Made by a program: the position numbers and the translations under genes. DNA of 64,000 bases from Alphaproteobacteria bacterium HGW-Alphaproteobacteria-4 (GTDB taxonomy: Bacteria > Pseudomonadota > Alphaproteobacteria > Rhodobacterales > Rhodobacteraceae), in contig PHEE01000011.1 in the NCBI GenBank assembly GCA_002842855.1, positions 62,001 through 126,000 on the forward strand, given 5' to 3'. Below, one piece after another: positions 52,984-64,000 of this stretch; positions within the stretch are counted from its first letter, which is position 1; each line of letters opens with the position of its first letter. Below the pieces are notes generated by a model. It was not told the DNA's origin. It did not search any database and saw nothing but the letters and a program-made list of their open reading frames with translations.

Positions 52984-53688
52984 CTATTCGGGCGCCAACA
53001 TGTAGCCTGCGCCGCGCACGGTTTGCAAATAGCGTGGCTCGCGCGGGTCCGCCTCGATCTTGCGGCGAAGGCGGGTGATCTGCACGTCAATTGCACGGTC
53101 CTGCGCGGTGGCCGGGTCGGTGCCACGGTCGCGGCCAAGATCTTCGATCAGTTCCGCCCGGGTTACCACCGCGCCCGCGCGCCCCGCGAAAATCCGCATC
53201 AAGGCCGCCTCGGTTGCGGTCAGCCGCACCGGCGCTTCGCCGCGCCAAAGCTCGCCGCGCTCCATTTCGTAGCGCAACGGCCCGAGGTTGAGCGTCTTTG
53301 GCCCTTGCACGGTCAATTGCGGTGCCCGCCGCAAGATCGCGCCGATCCGCAACAGAAGCTCTCTCGGCTCGAACGGCTTGGCGAGGGAATCATCGGCGCC
53401 CGCCTCAAGCCCCTCGATCCGGTCGCGGGTTTCGCCCCGCGCGGTCAGCAGCATGATCGGCGTGGTCAGTTTGCGGCGCAGATCGCGGGTCAGGCTGATG
53501 CCGTCCTCGCCCGGCATCATCACGTCAAGCACAATCAGGCTGAACTCCAGCCCCGCCAGCAGCCTGCGCGCGTGCGCGGCATCCCGCGCAGCGGTAACGA
53601 GAAAGCCGTTGCGCACCAGAAACTTCTGCATCAGGCCGCGAATACGCTCGTCATCGTCCACGATCAGGATATGCGGCTGAACCTGCAT
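52984..53688 (-). CDS. petR: OmpR-type response regulator PetR
   Basis: Receiver domain (LIVDDDER, phospho-acceptor in IVLDVMMPG) and a C-terminal winged helix (from about 135; ITRLRRKIE, YLQTVRGAGYML). In Rhodobacter capsulatus the orthologous petR lies upstream of the bc1 genes and is needed for growth. The same order is found here: petP-petR-petABC. No cognate kinase is adjacent. The start overlaps the petP stop by 1 nt. Confidence 0.9.
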   Translation of the reverse strand: MQVQPHILIVDDDERIRGLMQKFLVRNGFLVTAARDAAHARRLLAGLEFSLIVLDVMMPGEDGISLTRDLRRKLTTPIMLLTARGETRDRIEGLEAGADDSLAKPFEPRELLLRIGAILRRAPQLTVQGPKTLNLGPLRYEMERGELWRGEAPVRLTATEAALMRIFAGRAGAVVTRAELIEDLGRDRGTDPATAQDRAIDVQITRLRRKIEADPREPRYLQTVRGAGYMLAPE

Positions 53689-54194
53689 CAGCCGCGATCC
53701 CGCAACATCAGGTATTGGCGGCGCATTTCGGGGTCCATCATCGCTTCCAGAACCTGCCGAAAACCGGCAACCGCCTGCGGCCCGGTGGCCCGGTAGGCGG
53801 CGCGCATGCGTACCCGCTGCGCCTCGCTCAACTCGCGCTCAAGTGCCGCACCTTTTTCGGTCAGGTGGAGGTGGCGCTCGCGCTTGTCCTTTCGCCCGAT
53901 TCGGCTTTCAACCAGCCCATCCTCGATCAGCGTGCGCAGGACCCGGTTCAGGCTTTGTTTGGTCACCCCCAGCACCGCCAGCAGGGTGTTGACCGTCAAG
54001 CCCGGCTGGCGCTGAATGAAATGCAACGCCCGGTGATGGGCGCGGCCATAGTCGAGCCCGTCGAGAATCCGGTCGGGGTCGGCAGTAAAGCCGCGATAGG
54101 CAAAGAACATCGCCTCGATGCCTTTGCGCAACTGCTCGTCAGTCAGAAACAGCAGCCCCTCGCCGCCTGCTGCATTTGCCCCCGTGTCTGCCAT
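53688..54194 (-). CDS. petP: MarR family regulator PetP
   Basis: MarR-type winged helix-turn-helix protein of 168 residues (start ATG 54194). The DNA-binding part is GVTKQSLNRVLRTLIEDGLVESR with the wing RKDKRERHLHLT. In R. capsulatus, petP precedes petR with the same gene order. A candidate promoter is 21 nt upstream. Confidence 0.88.
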   Translation of the reverse strand: MADTGANAAGGEGLLFLTDEQLRKGIEAMFFAYRGFTADPDRILDGLDYGRAHHRALHFIQRQPGLTVNTLLAVLGVTKQSLNRVLRTLIEDGLVESRIGRKDKRERHLHLTEKGAALERELSEAQRVRMRAAYRATGPQAVAGFRQVLEAMMDPEMRRQYLMLRDRG

Positions 54195-54214
54195 TGCGCC
54201 CTCACTTTTTCCGG

Positions 54215-54243
54215 ATTTTATGTCAGCCTTGTTGACTTTCCAA
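54215..54243 (-). promoter_or_regulatory. Candidate sigma-70 promoter of petP-petR
   Basis: On the minus strand: TTGGAA, 17 nt, TAAAAT. The -10 is one base off TATAAT and lies 21 nt before the petP ATG. Confidence 0.4.
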
Positions 54244-54345
54244 GAATCAATTGCTACCGAAACCCAGATTTCGCGCAATAATATGTCCGCAACGGACGTA
54301 TCGCACGCAACATTCGCAAAACGGGTGCGCCCGGAGGAGGATGAT

Positions 54346-55215
54346 ATGGCAGGTGCCTATGACGACCGCGACGGCAAGATCTGGATGGACGGCGCGCTGA
54401 TAAACTGGCGCGACGCCAAAGTGCACATGCTTACCCACGCGCTGCATTATGCTTCAAGCGTGTTCGAGGGCGAGCGTTGCTACAACGGCACGATCTTCAA
54501 ATCGGTCGAACATTCCGAGCGGTTGCTGAAATCGGGTGCGCTGCTCGACATGCCGATTCCCTACACCGTTGCCCAGATCGAAGAGGCCAAGCGGCTGACG
54601 CTCGAGGCAAACGGGCTGACCGATGCTTACGTTCGCCCGCTTGCATGGCGCGGCTCGGGCGAAGACATGGGCGTTGCCGCCAAGCGCAACCCGGTGCATC
54701 TGGCGATCGCGGTCTGGACATGGGGCGCCTATTACGGCGACGCCAAAATGAAGGGTGCGCGGCTAGATATTTCGAAATGGAAGCGGCCCAGCCCCGAAAC
54801 CATCCCTTCGGCGGCCAAGGCCGCAGGCCTTTACATGATCTGCACCATGTCCAAACACGCCGCCGAGGCCAAGGGCTGTTCCGATGCGATGATGTTCGAT
54901 TATCGCGGCTATGTGGCCGAGGCGACCGGCGCCAACATCTTCTTCGTGAAAGACGGCGAGGTGCACACCCCCTACCCCGACGCGATTCTGAATGGTATCA
55001 CCCGCCAGACCGTCATCGGCATGCTGCGCGCCAAGGGGGTTACCGTGCATGAACGCTTCATCAAGGCTGACGAGCTTGAGGGCTTCCAGCAGTGCTTCCT
55101 GACCGGCACCGCCGCCGAAGTCACCCCGGTCGGGCAGATCGGCGGCTACATGTTCGAGGTGGGGGCGCTAACCCGCGATATTGCCACCGAATACGAAAAG
55201 CTGGTGCGTAGCTGA
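54346..55215 (+). CDS. ilvE: Branched-chain amino-acid aminotransferase
   Basis: Fold-type IV PLP enzyme of 289 residues. Features: HALHYASSVFEGER with substrate-gate residues, the phosphate-binding and Schiff-base region around SAAKAAGLYM, and YVAEATGANIFFV. Start ATG 54346 has GGAGGAGG 6 nt upstream. It transaminates Leu, Ile and Val. It is divergent from petP and followed by a hairpin. Confidence 0.94.
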   Translation: MAGAYDDRDGKIWMDGALINWRDAKVHMLTHALHYASSVFEGERCYNGTIFKSVEHSERLLKSGALLDMPIPYTVAQIEEAKRLTLEANGLTDAYVRPLAWRGSGEDMGVAAKRNPVHLAIAVWTWGAYYGDAKMKGARLDISKWKRPSPETIPSAAKAAGLYMICTMSKHAAEAKGCSDAMMFDYRGYVAEATGANIFFVKDGEVHTPYPDAILNGITRQTVIGMLRAKGVTVHERFIKADELEGFQQCFLTGTAAEVTPVGQIGGYMFEVGALTRDIATEYEKLVRS

Positions 55216-55218
55216 TAA

Positions 55219-55254
55219 CCCCGCCGGGGCGCGCACAAGCACCCCCCCGGCGGG
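55219..55254 (+). terminator. Hairpin after ilvE
   Basis: 10-bp stem CCCGCCGGGG/CCCCGGCGGG directly after the ilvE stop. No T tract follows, so this may be a pause or Rho-assisted site. Confidence 0.4.
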
Positions 55255-55295
55255 CACTTGCAAGGGCAGCAGCCACACTGCACGCTCCCTACCGC

Positions 55296-55484
55296 TCAGG
55301 CCTCGCGCCCCTTTTCGATCCGCACGAATTCCTTCACGCGGCGGCCAGCATCCGCGCCCCTGCCTTTTTTCTGCAAGGCGGTGGTTGCGGGGCTGGGCTT
55401 CTCTGCCTTTTCGATCTCGACATAGGCGCGCAACCGGTCGGCGTCTTCTCCCTTGCGTTCGTGGTCGGCAATGTGACGGGTCAT
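55296..55484 (-). CDS. Small basic/acidic hypothetical protein
   Basis: A 62-residue, highly charged protein (MTRHIADHERKGEDADRL, ending VRIEKGREA). No domain is recognised and no membrane segment is present. The start ATG 55484 has AAGGAG 6 nt upstream, which supports real translation. It follows the DMT transporter by 53 nt on the same strand. Confidence 0.6.
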   Translation of the reverse strand: MTRHIADHERKGEDADRLRAYVEIEKAEKPSPATTALQKKGRGADAGRRVKEFVRIEKGREA

Positions 55485-55537
55485 GACCTGCTCCTTCTTG
55501 CTGCGGACCCTCAACATAGCACCTCTTTGGCGCGTTT

Positions 55538-56455
55538 TCACCCCTGCGGCGTCATCGCCTTGCGTTGACGGGCACGTTCCAGCCCAAGCTGCCTTTCGCG
55601 CCAGATGATCAACACCCCGGCGAGTATGACCAGCGCGGCGCCGCCGAGCATCACCACCGTCGGCACCTCGCCGAAAACGAAATATCCGATGGCAAGCGCG
55701 AAGATCATCGAGGCATATTCAAACGGCGCAATCAGCCCTGCGTCACCGTAGCGGTAGCTAGAGGTCAGGAATATCTGGCCAAAACCGCCCAGAATACCCG
55801 CAAGCACCAACAACGCGGCGGTGCGCGCGTCCGGCACCACCCAGCCGAACGGAATGGTGATCAGGCTCAGCACGCTCGCGGTGACCGAAAACCAGAGAAC
55901 GATGGCGCTGGTGCGCTCGGTCGCCACCAGCTTGCGCACGAACACTTGCGCCAACGAGGAACACAGTGCCCCCATCAGCACCACCACCGCCCCCAGCGCC
56001 TCGCGGTCGGTCGCCTCGCCAACGCCGCCCAACCGGGGCGACAGCACGATCAGCACCCCAACCATGCCCATCGCAACGGCTGCCATGCGAAACGCCCGCA
56101 CCTGCTCGCCCAGAAACATCGCCGCAAAGATCACCGTCAGCAGCGGCGAGGCGTAGCCGATGGCGGTAACCTCGGGCAGCGGCAACAGCCCGAGGCCCGC
56201 AAACCCCAGCCCCATCGCGGTTGACCCCAGAACCCCTCGCCAGACATGGCCAATCGGGCTTGCCACCCGCCAGCCAACGGCCAGCTCGCGCCGCAACGCG
56301 AGCCAGACCAGAATCACAGGAATCGCGAAGAACGACCGAAAGAATACCGCCTCGCCCGCCGGCACATGCGCCGCCGTCGCCTTGATCAACGACGCCATGG
56401 CGATGAAGATCAAAACCGAAATCAGTTTCAGAAGGATGCCGCGCAGCGGTGACAT
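55538..56455 (-). CDS. EamA/DMT superfamily transporter (RhaT-like)
   Basis: A 305-residue protein with ten hydrophobic helices in two EamA repeats. Landmarks are GEAVFFRSFFAIP and EVTAIGYASPLLTVIFAAMFL. Substrate unknown. It is not closely alike to the DMT protein at 42 kb in the first repeat. It starts without a clear Shine-Dalgarno sequence. Confidence 0.85.
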   Translation of the reverse strand: MSPLRGILLKLISVLIFIAMASLIKATAAHVPAGEAVFFRSFFAIPVILVWLALRRELAVGWRVASPIGHVWRGVLGSTAMGLGFAGLGLLPLPEVTAIGYASPLLTVIFAAMFLGEQVRAFRMAAVAMGMVGVLIVLSPRLGGVGEATDREALGAVVVLMGALCSSLAQVFVRKLVATERTSAIVLWFSVTASVLSLITIPFGWVVPDARTAALLVLAGILGGFGQIFLTSSYRYGDAGLIAPFEYASMIFALAIGYFVFGEVPTVVMLGGAALVILAGVLIIWRERQLGLERARQRKAMTPQG

Positions 56456-56507
56456 GGCGCCACGTTAGCGCGCGCCGCAGCAAAAGAAAGTGCGTCCGGC
56501 GTCACGG

Positions 56508-57536
56508 TTACAATTCTGGCGCAGCAAGCCGCGCCACCGCCCAATGCGCTGCATCGGCAACGCCGGCATCAGCATCGCCGCGCAACCCCTCGGCGACAGC
56601 CAGCAGTTCCGCCAACCCCGAATTGCCGATTGCGTAAAGCACGTTGCGCACCATCCGGTCGCGACCGATGCGCTTCACCGGGCTACCCGTGAACCTTGCA
56701 CGAAACCCGGCATCGTCCAGCGCCGCCAGATCGGCCAGCAAGGGCGGCTCGGCCGCCCGCGGGGCATAGCCGATTTCGCGCGCCGCCACCGCGAATTTGT
56801 TCCAGGGGCACACCGCCAGACAATCGTCGCAGCCATAGATGCGGTTGCCCATCAGCCCGCGCAACGCCACATCCACCGGCCCCTTGTGCTCGATCGTCAA
56901 ATACGAAATGCAGCGCCGCGCATCTAGCTGATAAGGCGCCGGAAAGGCCCGCGTCGGGCACACATCCAGGCACGCCGTGCAGGCGCCGCAATGGCTTGTC
57001 TCGGGCGCATCCGGCTCCAGTTCCAGCGTGGTGAAGATCGCACCCAGAAAGAACCAGCTGCCCAGATCGCGCGCCAAGAGGTTGGTGTGCTTGCCCTGCC
57101 AGCCCAAGCCCGCCGTCGCCGCCAGCGGCTTTTCCATCACCGGCGCGGTATCGACGAACACCTTGATCTCGCAGCCCGCCTCGGCCACCAGCCAGCGCCC
57201 CAGCCGCTTCAGCCGACGCTTCACGATGTCGTGGTAATCGCGGCCCTGCGCATAAACGCTGATCGATCCGCGCTCGCGCTGCCCCAGCACCGCCAGCGGA
57301 TCAACCTCCGGTGTGTACACTTCGGCCAACATCAGAACCGATCGCGCCTCGGGCCAAAGCGCCGCCGGGTTGCCGCGCCAGACCATGCGCTCGGCCATCC
57401 AACCCATCTGCCCATGCCGTCCCGCCGCCACGAAATCCGCCAGCCGCGCCGCCGCCTCGGGCACCGCGTCGGGCCGCGTAACCCGCGCCTTGGCAAAGCC
57501 TTCGGCCAAAGCCCTCTCGATCAGCCGCGTCTTCAT
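56508..57536 (-). CDS. queG: Epoxyqueuosine reductase
   Basis: Cobalamin-dependent enzyme that makes queuosine in tRNA (last step). Two [4Fe-4S] motifs are visible: [12 protein letters not shown] and [11 protein letters not shown]. The N-terminal cobalamin-binding domain and the 342-residue length fit. It follows the GST gene and lies upstream of the DMT gene on the same strand. Confidence 0.95.
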   Translation of the reverse strand: MKTRLIERALAEGFAKARVTRPDAVPEAAARLADFVAAGRHGQMGWMAERMVWRGNPAALWPEARSVLMLAEVYTPEVDPLAVLGQRERGSISVYAQGRDYHDIVKRRLKRLGRWLVAEAGCEIKVFVDTAPVMEKPLAATAGLGWQGKHTNLLARDLGSWFFLGAIFTTLELEPDAPETSHCGACTACLDVCPTRAFPAPYQLDARRCISYLTIEHKGPVDVALRGLMGNRIYGCDDCLAVCPWNKFAVAAREIGYAPRAAEPPLLADLAALDDAGFRARFTGSPVKRIGRDRMVRNVLYAIGNSGLAELLAVAEGLRGDADAGVADAAHWAVARLAAPEL

Positions 57537-57559
57537 GCCGCCCGCTTCTTCATTGCGAA

Positions 57560-57597
57560 ACTACCCTCGGGGGGTGTGGGGGGCAGACGGCCCCCCA
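57560..57597 (-). repeat. GC-rich hairpin repeat, copy 3
   Basis: On the minus strand: 7-bp stem GGGGGGC/GCCCCCC with a 5-nt loop, then ACACCCCCCGAGGGTAG. It lies between the GST and queG genes, within 66 nt of spacer. Confidence 0.65.
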
Positions 57598-57601
57598 TCT
57601 T

Positions 57602-58267
57602 TCAGAAATCAAGCTCGGCATATTGTGGCGAGGGTGGCAGCCCCGGCACATGGTCCGCCAGCAGCGACCGAAAAGCCGGGCGCGACTTGATCTTGGCATA
57701 CCAGTCCTTGACGGCGGCCGACCGATCCCAATCCACGTCCGAGATGTAGTCGAGGCAGCTCAGATGCGCTGCCGCGCAGAAATCGGCGAGCGTCAGCACG
57801 TCGCCTGCCAGCCAGCGCCGCTGGTCGAGCAGTTCGCCCATGTAGTCGAGATGCCGCTTTACCGCGGCAAGCCCGGTTTTCACCGCCTTGCTGTCGGGGT
57901 AGCCTTCTTTGCGGATCTTTTTCCAGACCCGCTCTCCCATCACCTTCACGGTGACTTCGGCGTTGAACTTGTCGTCAAACCACGCACACAGCCTGCGCAC
58001 TTCATGACGTGCCAAGGCATCGCGCGGCAAGAGCGGCGGGCTCGGCACGGTCTCCTCGACATACTCGCAAATCGCCTGACTTTCGGTCAGAATCCGCCCG
58101 TCAAGCCGCAGCACCGGCACCTTGCCCGCCGGATTGCGGCGCAGGAATTCGGGCGAGGCCTCCCAATACCGCTCTTCCACCAGCTCGACCTCGATCTTCT
58201 TCTCGGCCAGCACAAGGCGCACCTTGCGGCAAAAAGGCGATAGCGCGACGTGGTAAAGACGGTTCAT
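57602..58267 (-). CDS. Glutathione S-transferase family protein
   Basis: N-terminal thioredoxin-like domain (YHVALSPFCRKVRL, with SPFC in the active-site position; NPAGKVPVL and the TESQAICEYVEE glutathione-binding segment) and an all-helical C-terminal domain. 221 residues from ATG 58267. The frame extends further upstream without similarity. Substrate not known. Confidence 0.9.
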   Translation of the reverse strand: MNRLYHVALSPFCRKVRLVLAEKKIEVELVEERYWEASPEFLRRNPAGKVPVLRLDGRILTESQAICEYVEETVPSPPLLPRDALARHEVRRLCAWFDDKFNAEVTVKVMGERVWKKIRKEGYPDSKAVKTGLAAVKRHLDYMGELLDQRRWLAGDVLTLADFCAAAHLSCLDYISDVDWDRSAAVKDWYAKIKSRPAFRSLLADHVPGLPPSPQYAELDF

Positions 58268-58741
58268 GTTGCAATGCCGCGTTCTCGGCGATTTCGGCAT
58301 GACTCTGCAACCGAGCTCAGGGATTAGGGTTCGCCAAATTGCAGGACTCTCCGCCCACCATAATAGGGAAGTCTTTTGAATAAGAAGCAAAGTTGGAAGT
58401 GACGAAATTTCAAACATCGCTTCGAATCAAAAGGTTGCCCCTTGTTCTCAAGGCGAAATCACACAACGGGCACATGCAGGTGAATCGAAGGGCTATTTCC
58501 GAGGCACCGCACGGCTAACGCGTCAACCGAAAAATCACGCTTGGCGTCCTCAAAACGATGTTGACCAAGAACTCCAAAACCATTTTATTGCAATTCGCCG
58601 ACCCGTCCACCAGATATAGTGGCGGATCGGCGATAGCCTGGCGGTATGCACCAGAAGCGTCAACACCTTTTTGTGCCACGATCATCCTTGCCAGGTCAAC
58701 GGGAAATTGCCGTCTGTGGGCGGCACTGGAAAGGAAACACG
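58268..58741. other. AT-richer intergenic stretch without a recognised gene
   Basis: About 470 nt between GST and the small membrane-protein gene, visibly richer in A/T than the flanks. Short open frames exist on both strands (for example 58558-58770 plus and 58515-58754 minus) but none resembles a known protein or has a strong ribosome site. It may be a remnant of acquired DNA. Confidence 0.4.
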
Positions 58742-58999
58742 ATGGAGCACTCAAGCTTTCCGCCGCCTAGAGACCTGCCTCAGGTCTACGGTCGAAAAAC
58801 CGATGATTCAATACGGGAGCAAGACCATAAAGACACCTTTGACCTTTCGCCGCCGTTACCTGCAGAGCTGTCTCAGCAACCATTAATCCGGCAAGATCGG
58901 GTCCGCATTTCGTCTCGCGAAAAGTGCATTGAGATATATGGGATTCGTGCGATTGCTGTCATTGTTGCGGCGGCTGTCGTGCTCTTTCTATTAGCTTAA
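58742..58999 (+). CDS. Small hypothetical protein with C-terminal transmembrane helix
   Basis: An 85-residue frame. The hydrophilic N-terminal 65 residues are followed by one hydrophobic helix (IRAIAVIVAAAVVLFLLA). ATG 58742 has AAAGGAAA about 5-7 nt upstream. Function not recognised. It overlaps the end of the convergent methyltransferase by 9 nt. Confidence 0.5.
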   Translation: MEHSSFPPPRDLPQVYGRKTDDSIREQDHKDTFDLSPPLPAELSQQPLIRQDRVRISSREKCIEIYGIRAIAVIVAAAVVLFLLA

Positions 59000-59659
59000 T
59001 CTCATTGCGTTGCAAAACTTGGTTTCGGGCAGCGCAAAGGCAAAGACCCGGGCCTGCCCCGGTGGGCCGCCCGCTGCTTCGCCAAAATCGCGCACCGGGT
59101 ATTCGGCCATCGGTTGCAGACAATGACGCGGCAGAAACGCCCGCCCCGGATCGCCCACCAGAATCGAAACTCCGGCCGCATGGCAACTGCCAAGATACGC
59201 GGTCATATGCGCAGCAAGATCGGCCGAATAGAAAACATCGCCCGCCGCGATCAGGTCCACATCAAGGGGTGGCAGCGCGGTCACGTCAGCCGCCATAACC
59301 TCGATTTGCACACTGTTCAGCGCCGCGTTCAGCGCGATTGCCGCCCTCGCGAAAGGGTCTGTTTCAGCGCAAATCACCTGCGCTGCCCCGGCTTGTGCGG
59401 CGGCAATGCCCACCACCCCCGATCCGGCGCCAAGGTCGAGCACCCGCAGGCCGCGCACTGTGCCGGGGTTTTGCAGAAAGTGCCGCGCCAGCGCAGCTCC
59501 CCCCGCCCAGACATATGCCCAGTAGGGCACCCCGGCCAATCGCGACAGCCCGCTGCCCGGGTGCGCCTGATAGAGCGTGATCTCGGGCAGCATCGGCGCC
59601 GGTCCGGGCCGCAGATTGGCGCGGATAAAGGCTGTCGCGTCGGGCAGCGTGCGCGTCAT
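58991..59659 (-). CDS. Class I SAM methyltransferase (EtfB-lysine methyltransferase-like)
   Basis: A 222-residue methyltransferase with SAM motif I VLDLGAGSGVVGIAA and a later LIAAGDVFYSADLA segment. The spacing and the AGDVFY motif resemble bacterial relatives of METTL20, which methylates electron-transfer flavoprotein beta. The target here is inferred from this alone. The start ATG 59659 overlaps the mtgA stop by 4 nt. Confidence 0.75.
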   Translation of the reverse strand: MTRTLPDATAFIRANLRPGPAPMLPEITLYQAHPGSGLSRLAGVPYWAYVWAGGAALARHFLQNPGTVRGLRVLDLGAGSGVVGIAAAQAGAAQVICAETDPFARAAIALNAALNSVQIEVMAADVTALPPLDVDLIAAGDVFYSADLAAHMTAYLGSCHAAGVSILVGDPGRAFLPRHCLQPMAEYPVRDFGEAAGGPPGQARVFAFALPETKFCNAMRLS

Positions 59660-60384
59660 TCCCAGCACGCGGTGCGCCCGTCGGCCTTGATCGTCGCGGC
59701 GCCGTCGGCGATGGCTTCGGCGCGCGAGGAAACGAAAGCTGAAGGCTTGGCGGCATCGCGGCCCTTGGGGTCGGGCAGCACGGCGGCCAGCAGCGCCGCC
59801 TGGCGGGCGGTCAGCTTGTCGGGCGTGGTGCCAAAATATCGCTCGGCGGCGGCATGCACACCGAACACCCCGGTGTCGAACTCGGCCACGTTCAGGTAAA
59901 CCTCCAACACCCGGCGCTTGGTCCAGACCAGTTCCACCAGCGGCGTTATGCCCGCTTCCAGCGCCTTGCGCGACCAACTGCGGCCCTGCCATAGGAACAC
60001 GTTCTTGGTCACCTGCTGGCTGATCGTTGATGCGCCACGGCCGCCCCCCTCGGCAATGGCAGCGCGAATGGCGACCACGTCAAAGCCCCAATGGAGGCAA
60101 AAGTTGGCGTCCTCGGCTGCCACCACCGAACGCGCCATGACCGGCGCGATATCATCCATCGGCACCCATTTGCGGTGCGTCTGCCCCAGCCGCCACCATT
60201 CGCCCAGCATCGTCATGGTGATGGGCGGGTTGACCACGGTGTAAAGCGCGATACTGACCAGCATCATTGCCAAAGCCAGAACCGCGCCGCGCCACGACCA
60301 ATACCAAAGCCAGCGAAAAAGCCGCAGACGCGGCCTGCGCCGGGGCGGCTCGATCACTTCGGGCTTCGCGGTCTTTTTTGCCAT
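59656..60384 (-). CDS. mtgA: Monofunctional biosynthetic peptidoglycan transglycosylase
   Basis: GT51 enzyme that polymerises lipid II into glycan chains. One N-terminal transmembrane helix (about residues 25-50) is followed by the catalytic region with VAAEDANFCLHWG, GASTISQQ and VYLNVAEF. 242 residues is normal. It is the first gene of an overlapping pair with the methyltransferase. Confidence 0.93.
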   Translation of the reverse strand: MAKKTAKPEVIEPPRRRPRLRLFRWLWYWSWRGAVLALAMMLVSIALYTVVNPPITMTMLGEWWRLGQTHRKWVPMDDIAPVMARSVVAAEDANFCLHWGFDVVAIRAAIAEGGGRGASTISQQVTKNVFLWQGRSWSRKALEAGITPLVELVWTKRRVLEVYLNVAEFDTGVFGVHAAAERYFGTTPDKLTARQAALLAAVLPDPKGRDAAKPSAFVSSRAEAIADGAATIKADGRTACWE

Positions 60385-60436
60385 GGCGCAGCTAAGGCAA
60401 GGCCCCCGCCCCGGTCAAGGGGCGGGGATGCCCCGG

Positions 60437-64000
<3,564 letters not shown>

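Noticed and set aside
58515-58754. 79-codon minus-strand frame in the AT-richer stretch as a transposase fragment
   Set aside because: No DDE or other recognisable motif, and no terminal repeats nearby.

Overview
The window is a chromosomal segment of a GC-rich alphaproteobacterium, most likely of the Rhodobacteraceae/Rhodobacterales. The evidence is the order mnmE-mnmG-rsmG-parA-parB-hemW with parS inside coding sequence, rph/rdgB diverging from hrcA-grpE, petP-petR next to petABC, hemD-mic60-hemY in one block, a NnrU protein, and GC-rich hairpin repeats of a type I recall from that family. Nothing looks like a phage, plasmid, CRISPR array or complete insertion sequence.

Layout. 0-4.8 kb: tRNA-modification genes, rsmG and the parAB partition locus with two perfect parS sites, so replication-origin-proximal sequence. 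4.8-12 kb: hemW, an rdgB-ridA fusion, rph, hrcA, grpE, mutS. 12-20 kb: an MFS exporter, malic enzyme, a broken PfkB kinase gene, an FAH-family hydrolase, a CbiX-like chelatase and an aminotransferase/sulfotransferase pair. 20-26 kb: the overlapping operon tsaD-gpsA-yciI-EVE, then hemD-mic60-hemY and tRNA-Thr(CGT).

26-37 kb is the accessory and most unusual part. It holds an OmpA-like lipoprotein, a 1300-residue CheB-CheR-PAS-kinase-REC-REC-HTH protein, several tiny membrane or soluble proteins (DUF1344-like, DUF3309, DUF883, YqjE-like, Thivi_2564-like), an EcfG-like ECF sigma factor, an SH3/DUF1236 protein, an OmpA-family gene carrying a frameshift, and a PAP2 phosphatase. Two back-to-back GGAAC-N16-TGTT promoter-like sites lie between the SH3 and OmpA genes. 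I read this as a general-stress/envelope island driven by the local sigma factor (inference).

37-50 kb: nnrU with an FNR/NNR-type box, an SDR protein, adenine salvage (ade-amn), HU, two transporters, a CcdA/Tat-thioredoxin pair, aroC, and a TPP riboswitch in front of thiBPQ. 50-55 kb: cytochrome bc1 (petABC) with its regulators petR and petP, then ilvE. 55-64 kb: a DMT transporter, queG, a GST, an AT-richer orphan stretch, a methyltransferase, mtgA, and gltB cut by the window end.

Three loci show reading-frame events: the rdgB-ridA fusion at a six-base homopolymer, the pfkB deletion at a ten-base microhomology, and the ompA-like one-base insertion. A 14-bp motif of the form RAAACAGNCTCTAW recurs five times, three to four of them using codons that are rare in such a genome.
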